Source: Delftia acidovorans
Lineage (GTDB): Bacteria; Pseudomonadota; Gammaproteobacteria; Burkholderiales; Burkholderiaceae_C
Length of the DNA: 64,000 nt
Direction: 5' to 3'
Assembly: GCA_031286585.1 (NCBI GenBank)
Contig: JAITUC010000038.1
Span: 434,001-498,000, forward strand
In this document: piece after piece, positions 8,737 through 20,752 of the stretch
Numbering within the stretch: position 1 is the stretch's first letter
How the letters are laid out: the number at the start of each line of letters is the position of its first letter
Position numbers and translations under genes: made by a program
Notes under the pieces: model-generated
The model's database searches: none
Told to the model about the DNA's origin: nothing
The model's input: only the letters and a program-made list of their open reading frames with translations

Positions 8737-11700
8737 CACACCAGCACCCGTTCGATGCCGCCGGCGTTGGCGCGCTGCACGTACTCGGCCATCCAGTTCT
8801 CGCCCAGGATCTGGCGCGCCATCTCGACCACGATGTAGTCGGCTTCCAGCAGGCCGTTGTTCATATCGCCGCCGTAGCGCGACAGGCCCTGCAGGCAGCT
8901 GGGGCAGCTGGTGAGGATCTTCACGTTGTCCTTCTCGGCCAAGGCACCGCTGGCGCGCAGCGCGGCCTCGCCCTTCTTGAGTTCCTCTTCCTTGCGGAAG
9001 CGGATCTGCGTGGAGATGTCGGGGCGAGTGACGCCCAGCGTGCCCGATTCGCCGCAGCAGCGCTCGCTCTTGACCACGCCGTCGCCGACCAGGGCCTTGA
9101 CGGTCTTCATCGGGTCCTGCAGCTTCATGGGCGAGTGGCAGGGGTCATGGTAGAGATAGCCCTCCTTGCCCTGCAGCGTCACGCCCTTTTCCAGCAGGTA
9201 TTCGTGGATGTCGATGATGCGGCTGCCCGGGAATATCTTGCCGAACTCGTAGCCCTGCAACTGGTCGTAGCAGGTGCCGCAGCTGACCACCACGGTCTTG
9301 ATGTCCAGGTAGTTGAGCGTGGTGGCGACGCGGTGGAAGAGCACGCGGTTGTCCGTGATCATCTTCTCGGCCTTGTCGAACTGTCCGCTGCCGCGCTGGG
9401 GATAGCCGCAGCACAGGTAGCCGGGTGGCAACACGGTCTGCACGCCGGCATGCCAGAGCATGGCCTGGGTGGCCAGGCCCACCTGGCTGAACAGGCGCTC
9501 GGAGCCGCAGCCGGGGAAGTAGAACACCGCCTCGGTGTCCGCGCTCGTGGTCTGCGGGCTGCGGATGATGGGCACGTAGTCCTTGTCCTCGATGTCCAGC
9601 AGGGCGCGCGCCGTCTTGTTGGGCAGGCCGCCCGGCAGCTTCTTGTTGACGAAATGGATCACCTGCTCCTTGAGGGGAGCGCGCCCCACCGAGGCCGGCG
9701 GACGCTGGGTCTGCTTCTTGGCCAGGCTGTGCAGCACGTCGGAGGCCAGGCGCTGGGCCTTGAATCCCACGCCGACCATGGCCGAGCGCATGAACTTGAT
9801 GGTGTCCGGGTTGGTGGCGTTGAGCATGGCCATGGCCAGCTTGTTGCCGGGCCGGAAGCTCTTCTTGTCCATCTTGCGCAGCAAATTGCGCATGTTCATG
9901 GTCACGTCGCCGAAGTCGATCTTCACCGGGCAGGGGTTGAAGCACTTGTGGCAGACCGTGCAGTGGTCGGACACGTCCTCGAACTCCTGCCAGTGGCGCA
10001 GCGACACGCCGCGGCGCGTCTGCTCCTCGTAGAGAAAGGCCTCGACCAGCAGCGAGGTCGCCAGGATCTTGTTGCGCGGGCTGTACAGCAGGTTGGCGCG
10101 CGGCACGTGGGTGGCGCACACGGGCTTGCACTTGCCGCAGCGCAGGCAGTCCTTGACCGAGTCGGCGATGGCGCCGATATCGCTCTGCTGCATGATCAGC
10201 GACTCATGCCCCATCAGGCCGAAGCTGGGCGTGTAGGCGTTGGTCAGGTCGGCGAACATCAGCGATTCGCGCGGCGAGCGGCCGTCATGGCTCTGGCCCA
10301 CCACGGCCTGCAGCTTCTCGTTGCGGATCAGCTTGCCCTTGTTGAAGCGGCCTTCGGGGTCCACGCGCTGCTTGTAGGCGGCAAAGGGCGCCAGCTCGTC
10401 GTCGCTGAGGAATTCCAGCTTGGTGATGCCAATGCCGTGCTCGCCCGAGATCACGCCGTCCAGATGGCGCGCCAGCACCATGATGCGTGCCACGGCCTCA
10501 TGGGCGGTCTGCAGCATTTCGTAGTCGTCGCTGTTGACCGGAATGTTGGTGTGCACGTTGCCGTCGCCGGCATGCATGTGCAGCGCCACCCAGACACGGC
10601 CCTTGAGCACGCGCTGGTGGATGGCGTTGACCTCGGCCAGCAGCGGCTGGAAGGCCGCGCCCGCGAAGATCTGGGCCATGGGCGCCTTCAGCTGGGTCTT
10701 CCAGCTGGCGCGCAGCGTATGGTCCTGCAGTTGCGGGAAGAGGTTCTCGACATCGTTCAGCCAACCCTGCCACAGCGTGCGCACGTCGGCCACCAGGGCC
10801 AGGGCCTGCTGCACGCGGTCCTCCAGCAGCTCGGCCGAGGGGATGTCGCCCGCATCGTCCTGCTTGCCCAGCGGCAGGTCGCCGTGCTGGAAGAAGTCGG
10901 TCAGCGCGTCGCAAAGCTTGAGCTTGTTGCGCAGCGACAGTTCGATGTTGATGCGCTCGATGCCGTCCGTGTACTCCCACATGCGGGGCAGCGGGATCAC
11001 CACGTCCTCATTGATCTTGAAGGCGTTGGTATGGCGCGAGATGGCGGCCGTGCGCTTGCGGTCCAGCCAGAATTTCTTGCGCGCCTCGGCGCTGACGGCC
11101 GTGAAGCCTTCGCCGTTGCGCGAGTTGGCAATGCGCACTACCTCGGCGGCCACGCGGGCCACATCGTCTGCGTTGTCGCCGGCGATGTCGCCCAGCAGCA
11201 CCATCTTGGGCAAATGGCCGTTGCCCTTCTTGCTCTTGGTGGCGTAGCCCACGGCCTTCAGGTAGCGGTCGTCCAGGTGTTCCAGGCCGGCCAGCAGGAC
11301 GCCCGAGCGCTTTTGCTCGGCGAACATGAAGTCCTTGATCTCGACGATGCTGGGCACGGCGTCCTTGGCATTGCCGAAGAACTCCATGCAGACCGTGCGC
11401 GTGTGCTCGGGCATGCGGTGCACCACCCAGCGCGCGCTGGTGATCAGGCCGTCGCAGCCTTCCTTCTGGATGCCGGGCAGGCCCGACAGGAACTTGTCGG
11501 TCACGTCCTTGCCCAGGCCTTCCTTGCGGAATTTCTGGCCGGGAATGTCCAGCCGCTCGCTGCGGATGGGGGTCTTGCCGTCGGCCTCGAAGTACTGCAG
11601 CTCGAAGCTGGCCATCTCGGCGTCATGGATCTTGCCGAGGTTGTGGCCCACGCGCGTGACTTCCAGCCACTGCGCATCGGGTGTCACCATGCGCCAGGAC

Positions 11701-12650
11701 ACCAGATTGTCCAGCGCCGTGCCCCAGAGCACGGCCTTCTTGCCGCCCGCATTCATGGCGACGTTGCCGCCGATGCACGAGGCCTCGGCCGATGTGGGGT
11801 CCACGGCGAACACGAAGCCCGCGCGCTCGGCCGCATCGGCCACGCGCTGCGTGACCACGCCGGCTTCGGTGAAGATGGTGGGCACCTCGTGGTCCACACC
11901 GGGAATGCGGCGCATCTCCACCTCGGTCATGGCTTCGAGCTTTTCGGTGTTGATCACCACGCTGCGCCAGGTCAGCGGGATCGCGCCACCCGTGTAGCCC
12001 GTGCCGCCGCCGCGCGGAATGATGGTCAGGCGCAGCTCGATACAGGCACGCACCAGGGCGGCCATCTCGGCCTCGGTATCGGGCGTGAGCACCACGAAGG
12101 GGTATTCGACGCGCCAGTCGGTGGCGTCCGTCACATGGGCCACGCGCGACAGGCCGTCGAACTTGATGTTGTCCTTGGCCGTGTGGCGTCCCAGGCTCTT
12201 TTGCACCCGGCGGCGCAGCTGTTCGGCCTCGACGAAGGTGGCGTTGAACTCATGCACGGCGCGGCGCGCTGCATCCACCAGCTGACCCACCAGGGCATCG
12301 CGCACGGGGTCCTGCTGCGGGGCGCGGCGCTTGTCGATCTCGCCCAGGCGGTGCTCCAGGGCCTCCACCAGCGACTTGCGGCGGTCGGGACTGTGCAGCA
12401 GGTCGTCCTGCAGGTAGGGATTGCGCTGAACGACCCAGATGTCCCCCAGCACCTCGTACAGCATGCGGGCGGAGCGGCCGGTGCGCCGCTCCTGGCGCAG
12501 CTGGTTGAGCACATCCCACATGGATGTACCCAGCAGGCGGATCACGATCTCGCGATCGGAAAACGAGGTGTAGTTGTAGGGAATCTCTCGCAGACGTGCA
12601 GGTTCGGCAGCCTGTGCCTGCAGGGCTGCCAACGCAATCGGTACATTCAT
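8736..12650 (-). CDS. DUF3683 / FAD-linked oxidase / Fe-S (CCG-domain) oxidoreductase
   Basis: A 1304-residue multidomain flavoprotein. Order: N-terminal DUF3683 (about 1-150, [15 protein letters not shown]), FAD-binding type 4 domain ([12 protein letters not shown] near 213-224, [14 protein letters not shown] near 290), FAD-linked oxidase C-terminal domain ([27 protein letters not shown]), a ferredoxin-like 4Fe-4S pair ([29 protein letters not shown]) and CCG domains ([28 protein letters not shown]). The arrangement resembles D-lactate/D-2-hydroxyglutarate dehydrogenases of the GlcD/YdiJ type, which pass electrons to quinone through Fe-S centres. The substrate is unresolved. The stop is coupled to the HIT gene. 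Confidence 0.9.
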   Translation of the reverse strand: MNVPIALAALQAQAAEPARLREIPYNYTSFSDREIVIRLLGTSMWDVLNQLRQERRTGRSARMLYEVLGDIWVVQRNPYLQDDLLHSPDRRKSLVEALEHRLGEIDKRRAPQQDPVRDALVGQLVDAARRAVHEFNATFVEAEQLRRRVQKSLGRHTAKDNIKFDGLSRVAHVTDATDWRVEYPFVVLTPDTEAEMAALVRACIELRLTIIPRGGGTGYTGGAIPLTWRSVVINTEKLEAMTEVEMRRIPGVDHEVPTIFTEAGVVTQRVADAAERAGFVFAVDPTSAEASCIGGNVAMNAGGKKAVLWGTALDNLVSWRMVTPDAQWLEVTRVGHNLGKIHDAEMASFELQYFEADGKTPIRSERLDIPGQKFRKEGLGKDVTDKFLSGLPGIQKEGCDGLITSARWVVHRMPEHTRTVCMEFFGNAKDAVPSIVEIKDFMFAEQKRSGVLLAGLEHLDDRYLKAVGYATKSKKGNGHLPKMVLLGDIAGDNADDVARVAAEVVRIANSRNGEGFTAVSAEARKKFWLDRKRTAAISRHTNAFKINEDVVIPLPRMWEYTDGIERINIELSLRNKLKLCDALTDFFQHGDLPLGKQDDAGDIPSAELLEDRVQQALALVADVRTLWQGWLNDVENLFPQLQDHTLRASWKTQLKAPMAQIFAGAAFQPLLAEVNAIHQRVLKGRVWVALHMHAGDGNVHTNIPVNSDDYEMLQTAHEAVARIMVLARHLDGVISGEHGIGITKLEFLSDDELAPFAAYKQRVDPEGRFNKGKLIRNEKLQAVVGQSHDGRSPRESLMFADLTNAYTPSFGLMGHESLIMQQSDIGAIADSVKDCLRCGKCKPVCATHVPRANLLYSPRNKILATSLLVEAFLYEEQTRRGVSLRHWQEFEDVSDHCTVCHKCFNPCPVKIDFGDVTMNMRNLLRKMDKKSFRPGNKLAMAMLNATNPDTIKFMRSAMVGVGFKAQRLASDVLHSLAKKQTQRPPASVGRAPLKEQVIHFVNKKLPGGLPNKTARALLDIEDKDYVPIIRSPQTTSADTEAVFYFPGCGSERLFSQVGLATQAMLWHAGVQTVLPPGYLCCGYPQRGSGQFDKAEKMITDNRVLFHRVATTLNYLDIKTVVVSCGTCYDQLQGYEFGKIFPGSRIIDIHEYLLEKGVTLQGKEGYLYHDPCHSPMKLQDPMKTVKALVGDGVVKSERCCGESGTLGVTRPDISTQIRFRKEEELKKGEAALRASGALAEKDNVKILTSCPSCLQGLSRYGGDMNNGLLEADYIVVEMARQILGENWMAEYVQRANAGGIERVLV

Positions 12651-13071
12651 GGGGTAGACCGTGTCTGGCGCTCTCGGGGCGCCGCTAAGCCAAGTGGGAG
12701 CGCAATTTTAAGCGAGCGCCCCGAAGACGCGCTTCCCACGGGGCTCTGAACGCCGAACCGTCTTGGCCCGCGAAGCCAGCCCTCGCCAACGCGGCAGGAG
12801 CTCGCGTCGCCCGGCGAACATGCCTTATACAGAAAGAGCACAAACGAGCCAATACGAACAACCCGGGCTTTTGAAACGAAATGGTATTGACCTAAAATGG
12901 CGCCGCTTCGCGTGTCATTTTTTGTCACACGACTGACATACGGGACCAGCGGCTCACCGGGTTTGGCCTGTAGTGCGGTACGAAGCATCCGAAAACAATG
13001 ACACAGACATGTCATGCCCCTGCCTTACCGTGGCAGCGGTCTGAAACCGTCACCGAACTAGAGGAGTCCTC
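12651..13071. other. 421-bp divergent regulatory gap (oxidoreductase / ugpB)
   Basis: No coding region is credible here. The gap separates the divergently transcribed FAD oxidoreductase and ugp operon and must carry both promoters. The middle (12870-12950) is the AT-richest part and contains several TGTCA-type motifs (see the Pho-box entry), with further copies near 13001-13016 (GACATGTCATG). An AGAGGAG ribosome site precedes ugpB. Confidence 0.6.
12912..12928 (+). promoter_or_regulatory. Candidate PhoB (Pho box-like) site upstream of ugpB
   Basis: GTGTCAT (12912-12918) and TTGTCAC (12922-12928) form two direct half-sites resembling the PhoB consensus CTGTCAT. Their start-to-start distance is 10 bp rather than the canonical 11. 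An inverted TGACAT follows at 12934-12939. Control of ugp genes by phosphate starvation through PhoB is well established in E. coli; application here is inference from motif and position. Confidence 0.4.
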
Positions 13072-14376
13072 ATGCAACTGAAGCAACTGGCCATGGCAGC
13101 CGCGATCGCGGCCACCACCATCTCGGCACAAGCCCAAACCGAAATCCAGTGGTGGCACTCGATGAGCGCAGCCCTGGGCGACTGGGTGAACGACCTGGCC
13201 AAGGAGTACAACGCCAGCCAGACCCAGTACAAGATCGTGCCGACGTACAAGGGCCAGTATGACGAGTCGATGACGGCCGCCATCGCCGCGTTCCGCGCCG
13301 GCAACGCGCCTGACATCCTGCAGGTCTTCGAAGTGGGCACGGCCACCATGATGGCCTCCAAGGGCGCCGTGGTGCCCGTCACGAAGGTCATGAACGACGG
13401 CGGCTTCAAGTTCGACCAGGGCGAGTACATCTCCGCCGTGGCCGGCTACTACACCGCCCCCAATGGCCAGATGATGAGCTACCCGCTCAACAGCTCGACC
13501 ACCATCTTCTACTACAACAAGGACGCCTTCAAGAAGGCGGGCCTGGACGAGAACAAGCCGCCCAAGACCTGGCCCGAAGTGTTCGCCGCCGCCGAGAAGC
13601 TCAAGGCCTCGGGCCATCGCTGCGCACTGACCACGAGCTGGATGAGCTGGACCCAGCTGGAGAGCTTCTCGCTGTGGCACAACACCCTGTACGCGACCAA
13701 GAACAACGGTTTTGACGGCACCGATGCCAAGCTGGTGTTCAACTCGCCGCTGCACGTCAAGCACTTCGAGAACCTGGCCAAGGCAGCCAAGGACGGCAGC
13801 TTCGTCTACAAGGGCCGCGGCAACGTGCCTGACGCCGCCTTCGCTTCCGGCGAATGCGCGATGATCACCGGCTCCTCCGGCCTGTATGCCCGCGTGGTCA
13901 AGGAAGGCAAGTTCGCCTTCGGCCAGTCGCAACTGCCCTACTACGCCGACGTGAAGGGCGCGCCCCAGAACACGGCCATCGGCGGTGCCTCCCTGTGGGT
14001 GATGGCCGGCAAGAGCGCCGAACACTACAAGGGCGTGGCGGACTTCTTCAACTTCCTGAACAACACCAAGATCCAGGCCGCCAGCCACCAGCGCACCGGC
14101 TACCTGCCCGTGACCACCGCTGCCTACAAGCTGACCGAGGCATCGGGCTTCTACGAAAAGCATCCCGGCACCGACACCGCCGTGACGCAGATGATCCGCA
14201 AGACCACCGACAAGTCGCGCGGCATCCGCCTGGGCAACTTCGTTCAGATCCGCACCATCATCGATGAGGAAACCGAACAGATCTGGACCGGCAAGAAGAC
14301 TCCCCAGCAAGCCCTGGACACCGCTGTCACCCGTGGCAACGAGCAACTGGGCCGCTTCGCCCGGGCCAACAAGTAA
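13072..14376 (+). CDS. ugpB: sn-glycerol-3-phosphate ABC transporter periplasmic binding protein UgpB
   Basis: 434 residues with a signal peptide (MQLKQLAMAAAIAATTISAQA) and a family 1 extracellular solute-binding fold: EIQWWHSMSAALGDWVNDL at the mature N-terminus, APDILQVFEVGTATMMA, and a CALTTSWMSWTQLESF segment characteristic of UgpB. It captures glycerol-3-phosphate or glycerophosphodiesters in the periplasm and delivers them to UgpAE. First gene of a five-gene operon; AGAGGAG ribosome site just upstream. Confidence 0.95.
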   Translation: MQLKQLAMAAAIAATTISAQAQTEIQWWHSMSAALGDWVNDLAKEYNASQTQYKIVPTYKGQYDESMTAAIAAFRAGNAPDILQVFEVGTATMMASKGAVVPVTKVMNDGGFKFDQGEYISAVAGYYTAPNGQMMSYPLNSSTTIFYYNKDAFKKAGLDENKPPKTWPEVFAAAEKLKASGHRCALTTSWMSWTQLESFSLWHNTLYATKNNGFDGTDAKLVFNSPLHVKHFENLAKAAKDGSFVYKGRGNVPDAAFASGECAMITGSSGLYARVVKEGKFAFGQSQLPYYADVKGAPQNTAIGGASLWVMAGKSAEHYKGVADFFNFLNNTKIQAASHQRTGYLPVTTAAYKLTEASGFYEKHPGTDTAVTQMIRKTTDKSRGIRLGNFVQIRTIIDEETEQIWTGKKTPQQALDTAVTRGNEQLGRFARANK

Positions 14377-14499
14377 TCCTCCCATGTGATCTGCGGTGTG
14401 GCCGCTGCGCAGGCAGCCCGCACCGTGCATCACAGGCCCGCAACCGGCGGCCCCACGGCCATCCGGTGTGCGGGCTGTTTTGTTCTACCGAGTTCCGTC

Positions 14500-15381
14500 A
14501 TGGAAAAACGCGTTCTTTTTCGATCCGCCTGGCTGCCGTGGCTGCTGATAGCACCACAGATGGTCATCGTGCTGGTCTTCTTTTTCTGGCCCGCAGGCCA
14601 GGCCATCGTGCAGTCGTTCCAGGCGCAGGATACGTTTGGCTTCTCCACCGAATGGGTGGGTTTTGCCAACTTCCAGCACCTGCTGGATGACCCTGCCTAC
14701 CTGGCCTCGTTCAAGACCACGGCCATCTTTTCCGTGCTGGTGGCCGTGTTCGGCATTGCGCTGTCGCTGATGCTGGCCATCTTCGCGGACCGCGTGATCA
14801 AGGGCGCGCTCGCCTACAAGACCGCCTTGCTGCTGCCCTATGCCGTTGCGCCCGCCGTGGCGGGTGTGCTGTGGGTGTTCATGTTCTCGCCGTCCATCGG
14901 CGTCGTGGCCTATGCGCTGCGCATGATCGGCTATGACTGGAACCACCTGCTGAACTCCGGCAACGCCATGACGCTGATCGTCATCGCCGCGATCTGGAAG
15001 CAGATTTCCTACAACTTCCTGTTCTTCCTTGCGGGCCTGCAGTCCATTCCCAAGTCGCTGATCGAGGCCGCCGCCATCGACGGCGCGGGCCCCATGCGCC
15101 GCTTCCGGGACATCCAGTTCCCGCTGCTGTCGCCCACCACCTTCTTCCTGCTGGTGATGAACGTGGTCTACGCATTCTTCGACACCTTCGGCATCGTGGA
15201 CGCCACGACCCAGGGCGGTCCGGGCCAGGACACCTCCATCCTGGTCTACAAGGTCTATCACGACGGCTTCAAGGCCATGGACATGAGCGGCTCGGCCGCG
15301 CAGTCGGTCGTGCTGATGGTGATCGTGGTCGCACTCACGGTGATCCAGTTCCGCTATGTTGAGAAGAAAGTGCAGTACTGA
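14500..15381 (+). CDS. ugpA: Glycerol-3-phosphate ABC transporter permease UgpA
   Basis: 293-residue inner-membrane permease with about six transmembrane segments and the EAA loop ([20 protein letters not shown], near 190-210) that docks on the ATPase. ATG 14500 ([13 protein letters not shown]) is the expected UgpA start; longer in-frame starts extend into the 123-bp gap after ugpB. UgpA pairs with UgpE, whose gene begins 2 bp after the ugpA stop. Confidence 0.95.
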   Translation: MEKRVLFRSAWLPWLLIAPQMVIVLVFFFWPAGQAIVQSFQAQDTFGFSTEWVGFANFQHLLDDPAYLASFKTTAIFSVLVAVFGIALSLMLAIFADRVIKGALAYKTALLLPYAVAPAVAGVLWVFMFSPSIGVVAYALRMIGYDWNHLLNSGNAMTLIVIAAIWKQISYNFLFFLAGLQSIPKSLIEAAAIDGAGPMRRFRDIQFPLLSPTTFFLLVMNVVYAFFDTFGIVDATTQGGPGQDTSILVYKVYHDGFKAMDMSGSAAQSVVLMVIVVALTVIQFRYVEKKVQY

Positions 15382-15383
15382 TC

Positions 15384-16232
15384 ATGGTTGAACGCAGCCC
15401 TCTTCTGACCTTTTTCTCGCACCTGATCATGGTGCTCGGCGTGATCATCGTCGGCTTTCCGCTGTACCTGGCCTTCGTGGCCTCCACGCACACGCCGCAG
15501 GACATCATCCAGGTGCCCATGCCCCTGGTGCCCGGCAGCAACTTCTGGGAAACCTACAAGGCCGCGCTGTTCGGCGGCTCGGGCCCCGGCTCCAGCGCGC
15601 CCGTGGCACGCATGATGTGGATCAGCTTCGTCTCGGCCATGGTGATCACCGTGGGCAAGATCGCGATCTCGCTGCTGTCGGCCTTCGCCCTGGTGTACTT
15701 CCGCTTCCCGTTCAAGAAGATCTGCTTCTGGCTGATCTTCGTGACCCTGATGCTGCCCGTCGAAGTGCGCATCGGCCCCACCTACGAAGTGGTCTCCACG
15801 CTGGGCATGCTCAACAGCTACGCCGGCCTGACGATTCCGCTGATCGCCTCGGCCACGGCCACCTTCCTGTTCCGCCAGTTCTTCCTGACGGTGCCGGACG
15901 AGCTGGTGGAAGCCGCCCGCATCGACGGCGCAGGCCCCATGCGCTTTTTCAAGGATGTGCTGGTGCCGCTGTCCAAGACTTCGATCGCGGCGCTGTTCGT
16001 GATCCAGTTCATCTACGGCTGGAACCAGTACCTGTGGCCGCTGCTCGTGACCACTTCGGAAGACATGTACCCCGTGGTCATCGGCATCAAGCGCATGGTG
16101 GCCAGCGGCGATACCGGCAATGACTGGAACGTGGTGATGGCGACGGCCCTGCTGGCCATGCTGCCGCCCGCCGCCGTGGTGATCCTGATGCAGCGCTGGT
16201 TCGTCAAGGGCCTGGTGGACACCGAAAAGTAA
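15384..16232 (+). CDS. ugpE: Glycerol-3-phosphate ABC transporter permease UgpE
   Basis: 282-residue second permease subunit with six hydrophobic segments and the EAA motif ([20 protein letters not shown], around 173-192). It resembles MalG-type permeases; the [13 protein letters not shown] stretch is typical. The start ATG lies 2 bp after the ugpA stop, indicating coupled translation and equal stoichiometry of the two permease subunits. Confidence 0.95.
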   Translation: MVERSPLLTFFSHLIMVLGVIIVGFPLYLAFVASTHTPQDIIQVPMPLVPGSNFWETYKAALFGGSGPGSSAPVARMMWISFVSAMVITVGKIAISLLSAFALVYFRFPFKKICFWLIFVTLMLPVEVRIGPTYEVVSTLGMLNSYAGLTIPLIASATATFLFRQFFLTVPDELVEAARIDGAGPMRFFKDVLVPLSKTSIAALFVIQFIYGWNQYLWPLLVTTSEDMYPVVIGIKRMVASGDTGNDWNVVMATALLAMLPPAAVVILMQRWFVKGLVDTEK

Positions 16233-16318
16233 ACCGCCTGCCGCCCCAACCCACCGTATAGACCTCCGCAGGGCAAGCGCCAGCGCCCTTCGCCCCGCGA
16301 CTCAACCAGAATCTTCGT

Positions 16319-17329
<1,011 letters not shown>

Positions 17330-17361
17330 TCCCCTGAAGGCCGGCTCTCCGACCTTTTCCA

Positions 17362-17387
17362 AGAGAGCCCCAGAGGCTCTCTTTTTC
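17362..17387 (+). terminator. Rho-independent terminator after ugpC
   Basis: AGAGAGCC (17362-17369) pairs with GGCTCTCT (17375-17382) around a 5-nt loop and is followed by TTTTT. It lies between ugpC and ugpQ, so ugpQ is either read through or has weaker, separately controlled expression. Confidence 0.8.
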
Positions 17388-17419
17388 CATCCAAGCTCCC
17401 TTCCTTTGACGGACTCGCC

Positions 17420-18184
17420 ATGACCGAGAACCTGAAATCCTGGCCCTACCCCCTGTGGGTGGCCCACCGCGGCGCCGGCAAGCTGGCGCCCGAGAACACC
17501 ATGGCCGCCTTCCGCCTGGGCGCCGCGCACGGGTATCGCATGTTCGAGTGCGATGCCAAGCTGTCTGCCGACGGCGTGCTGTTCCTGATGCACGACGCCA
17601 CGCTGGAGCGCACCACCAACGGCCACGGCACGGGCAGCGACCTGTCCATGGGCGAAATCGCCCAGCTGGACGCCGGCAGCTGGCATTCACGCGCCTATGC
17701 GGGCGAGGCACTGCCCACGCTGGAGGCCCTGGCGCGCTGGTGCCTGGCCAATCACTTCTTCCTGAACGTGGAGATCAAGCCCACGCCCGGCCAGGAAGAG
17801 GCCACGGGCCGCGCCACGGGCGAGCTGATGAACCGCATCTGGCCCAGGGACCGCATCCAGCCGCTGTTCACCTCGTTCAAGACCGATGCGCTCAAGGGCG
17901 CACGCGACACGGCCCCCCACATTCCGCGGGGCCTGCTGGTGGACAGGCTGGCCGATGCCACGGGCGACGCCGACCTGCGCACCGCGCTGGACCTGGGCTG
18001 CGCGGCCATGGTGCTCAACCATGCGCTGTGGGATGCCGCCCTGGTCGCCAAGGTGCATGGCGCGGGCCTGCGCTGCAGCAGCTATACGGTCAACGATGAA
18101 TGGGCCGCGCAGCGCCTGATCGACCTGGGCACGGACGGCGTCATCACCGACCGTGTCGATATGTTCAGTCCCGCATCGCGCTGA
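17420..18184 (+). CDS. ugpQ: Glycerophosphodiester phosphodiesterase UgpQ
   Basis: 254-residue GDPD-family enzyme. It hydrolyses glycerophosphodiesters (such as glycerophosphocholine) to glycerol-3-phosphate plus an alcohol. The catalytic HRGAGKLAPENT block lies at about 15-26, with FECDAKLSADGVLFLMHD following (metal-binding Glu/Asp and second catalytic His). No signal peptide, so it acts in the cytoplasm on imported diesters. It is the last gene of the ugp cluster, after a terminator. Confidence 0.93.
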   Translation: MTENLKSWPYPLWVAHRGAGKLAPENTMAAFRLGAAHGYRMFECDAKLSADGVLFLMHDATLERTTNGHGTGSDLSMGEIAQLDAGSWHSRAYAGEALPTLEALARWCLANHFFLNVEIKPTPGQEEATGRATGELMNRIWPRDRIQPLFTSFKTDALKGARDTAPHIPRGLLVDRLADATGDADLRTALDLGCAAMVLNHALWDAALVAKVHGAGLRCSSYTVNDEWAAQRLIDLGTDGVITDRVDMFSPASR

Positions 18185-18256
18185 GAGGGCTGCCGGCTGG
18201 CGGGGCCGGACCTTTGGAAACAACCGTGGCAGCGGCCCGCCGCACAATGTGCGTCC

Positions 18257-20752
18257 ATGACACCGCCCCGCCCGTGCCCTCTCCCGCTGCGCCCCATGTG
18301 GGCACAGGCCTTGCGCCAATGCCTGGCCACCGGCCTGATGGTCCTGGCCATGCTGGCCCTCACGGTGCCCGGTCCGACCCGTGCACAGGACCGCACGGCA
18401 GCGGAAGCCACGGCGGCGCCCGGCCGGCCCGCCCTGCCCAGCGTGGACGATCTGCGCAAGCAACTGGACGCCATTCCCCGCAAGCTGGCCGAGGACGATG
18501 ACGGCCGCAAGCTGCTGGACGATGCTGCCGCCATAGGTACTGCGGCCGACCAGGTCGCTGCCCGCCGCACCGAGGAACTGGCCGATATCGATTCGCGCCT
18601 GGCCGGTCTGGGCCCCGCCCCCGAGAAAGGCGCCCCCGCCGATGCGCCCGACGTGGCCGAGCAGCGCGCCAGCCTTGCCAGGCAGCGCAGTGCCGTGGAT
18701 TCGGAACTCAAGCTCGCGCGGCTGGTGTCGGTCGATGCCGACCAGCGAGGCAATGACCTGATACGCCAGCGCCGCGAACAATTCCAGGCCGCACTGACGG
18801 CCCGCACCGACTCGCCGCTGGGCCGGCCCTTCTGGCGCAACCTGCGCGCTGCCGCGCCTTTGGACGCGGCGCGCCTGCAGGGCCTGGGGCGCGAGCTGCG
18901 CCAGGCCGTCGCCTCCACCATGGCGTCCGATCGCCGGGGCGGCTTCATCGCCAGCCTGGCCGCCGCCTTGCTGATCGCCCTGCTCGGCCCCTGGCTGGCC
19001 GAGCGTCTGCTGGTGCGCGCCGCGCCCGCGCGCCTGCCCAGCGGCCGCCTGCGCCGCTCGTTGCGCGCAGCGGCCACCGTTATGATCAACACGCTGCTGA
19101 TCGGCCTGGCGGCCCAACTGGCCTGGAGCGTGCTCAAGGCCGGCGATGGCTTCGGCGAATCGCTGGACGCACTGGCCAAGGCCAGTGTGCAGGTCACGCT
19201 GTTCGGCGCCTTCGTGGTGTCGCTGGGCCAGACCCTGCTGTCGCGCAGGCGCAGTTCCTGGCGCCTGCCCGGCGTGTCGGACGAGCTGGCCGAGCGGCTC
19301 AGCCCCTATCCCTGGTGGATTGCCGCCGCAGCCGCGCTCAACGGCCTGGTGACCGAAGTCAACGCCATCATCGGCGCCAGCCTGGCCGCCGAGGTCACGG
19401 TGCACGCCCTGTCGGCCCTGGTGATTTCGGCCGTGGTCATGCTGGCACTGCGGCATCTGCGCGCGCCGGCGCCGGTAGCGCAGGAAGACGGCGCCCAGCC
19501 GGAGCCCGCGCCGCCCCGGCCTTTGTGGGTGGGCCTGCTCGTGGCCTGCGCGGCGGTGGCCAGCATTGCCACCATTGCGCTGGCCGTGACCGGCTATGTG
19601 GCGCTGGCCGGCACGCTGGCGCGCCAGATGGTGTGGACCGGCGTGGTGTTTGCCACCACCTACCTGCTGTTCCAGCTGGGCGACGATCTGTGCGAGGCGC
19701 TGCTGTCGTCCAAGGGCAGCTTCGGCACCCGGCTGAACCAGGGCCTGGGCATCGAGGGCCGGCTGCTGGACCAAGCCTCGGTGCTGGTCTCGGGCCTGCT
19801 GCGCGTGGCCCTGCTGTTCTACATGGTGATCGCCCTGCTGGCCCCGCTGGGCACGGGGCCGGACGAGGTGTTCCGCCGCGGCAGCACGGTGAACCACAGC
19901 CTCAAGGTGGGCGACTTCACCATGGCGCCGCAGGCCCTGTTCACCGCATTCGCCGTGATCGTCACGGGCCTGATCGTGATCCGCGTGATCAAGCGCTGGC
20001 TGACGGACCGCTACTTTCCCAACACCTCGCTGGAGCCGGGCATGCGCAGCTCCATCACCACGCTGCTGGGCTATGTGGGCGGCATCTTCGTGGTGGCCGT
20101 GGCGCTGGCGGGGCTGGGCATCAGCGTGGAGCGCATTGCCTGGGTGGCCAGCGCGCTGTCGGTGGGCATTGGCTTCGGCCTGCAGGCCATCGTGCAGAAC
20201 TTCATCTCGGGCCTGATCCTGCTGGCAGAGCGGCCCGTGAAAGTGGGCGACTGGGTGGTGCTGGGCGATACCGAGGGCGATGTGCGCCGCGTCAACGTGC
20301 GCGCCACCGAGATCCAGCTGGGCGACCGCTCCACCGTCATCGTGCCCAACTCGGAATTCATCACCAAGACCGTACGCAACATGACGCTGGCCGGCGCGCC
20401 CGGGCGCGTGCTGCTGCGCCTGCCCGCGCCGCTGGACACCGATGCCGAACGCATGCGCACCCTGATATGGGAAGCCTTTCGCACGCATGAAGGCATCCTG
20501 GACACGCCCGAGCCTGTGGTGCAGCTCGAAGGCATCGCCAACGGCACGCTGACCTTTCTGGCCATCGGCTACGTGGGCAACCCGCGCAATGCGGGCGGGG
20601 TGCGCAGCGATGTGCTGTTCAGCATCCTGGCATCGCTCAAGGGCGCGGGACTGTACCTGTCGCCACCGGCCACCACCTCGGTGGCGGCGCCCGTGGTGGC
20701 CGGCATGCAGGGCACGCCGGCCATGCCCGGCGACCCCGCCAGCCCGGGCTAG
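18257..20752 (+). CDS. MscS-family mechanosensitive channel with large periplasmic N-terminus (DUF3772)
   Basis: 831 residues. A signal sequence (up to about residue 45) precedes a helical, coiled-coil-rich extracytoplasmic region (about 50-210) of DUF3772 type, then a series of hydrophobic segments (about 230-570) and a C-terminal MscS domain. The pore-lining helix and beta domain are recognisable (ASALSVGIGFGLQAIVQNF, RPVKVGDWVVLGDTEGDV, STVIVPNSEFITK). It is expected to open under membrane tension to protect against hypo-osmotic shock. It follows ugpQ after 72 bp; a GTG or later ATG start cannot be excluded. Confidence 0.9.
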   Translation: MTPPRPCPLPLRPMWAQALRQCLATGLMVLAMLALTVPGPTRAQDRTAAEATAAPGRPALPSVDDLRKQLDAIPRKLAEDDDGRKLLDDAAAIGTAADQVAARRTEELADIDSRLAGLGPAPEKGAPADAPDVAEQRASLARQRSAVDSELKLARLVSVDADQRGNDLIRQRREQFQAALTARTDSPLGRPFWRNLRAAAPLDAARLQGLGRELRQAVASTMASDRRGGFIASLAAALLIALLGPWLAERLLVRAAPARLPSGRLRRSLRAAATVMINTLLIGLAAQLAWSVLKAGDGFGESLDALAKASVQVTLFGAFVVSLGQTLLSRRRSSWRLPGVSDELAERLSPYPWWIAAAAALNGLVTEVNAIIGASLAAEVTVHALSALVISAVVMLALRHLRAPAPVAQEDGAQPEPAPPRPLWVGLLVACAAVASIATIALAVTGYVALAGTLARQMVWTGVVFATTYLLFQLGDDLCEALLSSKGSFGTRLNQGLGIEGRLLDQASVLVSGLLRVALLFYMVIALLAPLGTGPDEVFRRGSTVNHSLKVGDFTMAPQALFTAFAVIVTGLIVIRVIKRWLTDRYFPNTSLEPGMRSSITTLLGYVGGIFVVAVALAGLGISVERIAWVASALSVGIGFGLQAIVQNFISGLILLAERPVKVGDWVVLGDTEGDVRRVNVRATEIQLGDRSTVIVPNSEFITKTVRNMTLAGAPGRVLLRLPAPLDTDAERMRTLIWEAFRTHEGILDTPEPVVQLEGIANGTLTFLAIGYVGNPRNAGGVRSDVLFSILASLKGAGLYLSPPATTSVAAPVVAGMQGTPAMPGDPASPG

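Noticed and set aside
9135-12749. 1204-codon plus-strand open frame
   Set aside because: Exactly opposite the FAD/Fe-S oxidoreductase and compositionally an antisense shadow (Ala/His/Gly/Val-rich).
17687-20488. 933-codon minus-strand open frame
   Set aside because: Antisense of ugpQ and the MscS-family channel; low-complexity Gln/Gly/Arg/Ala sequence without any motif.
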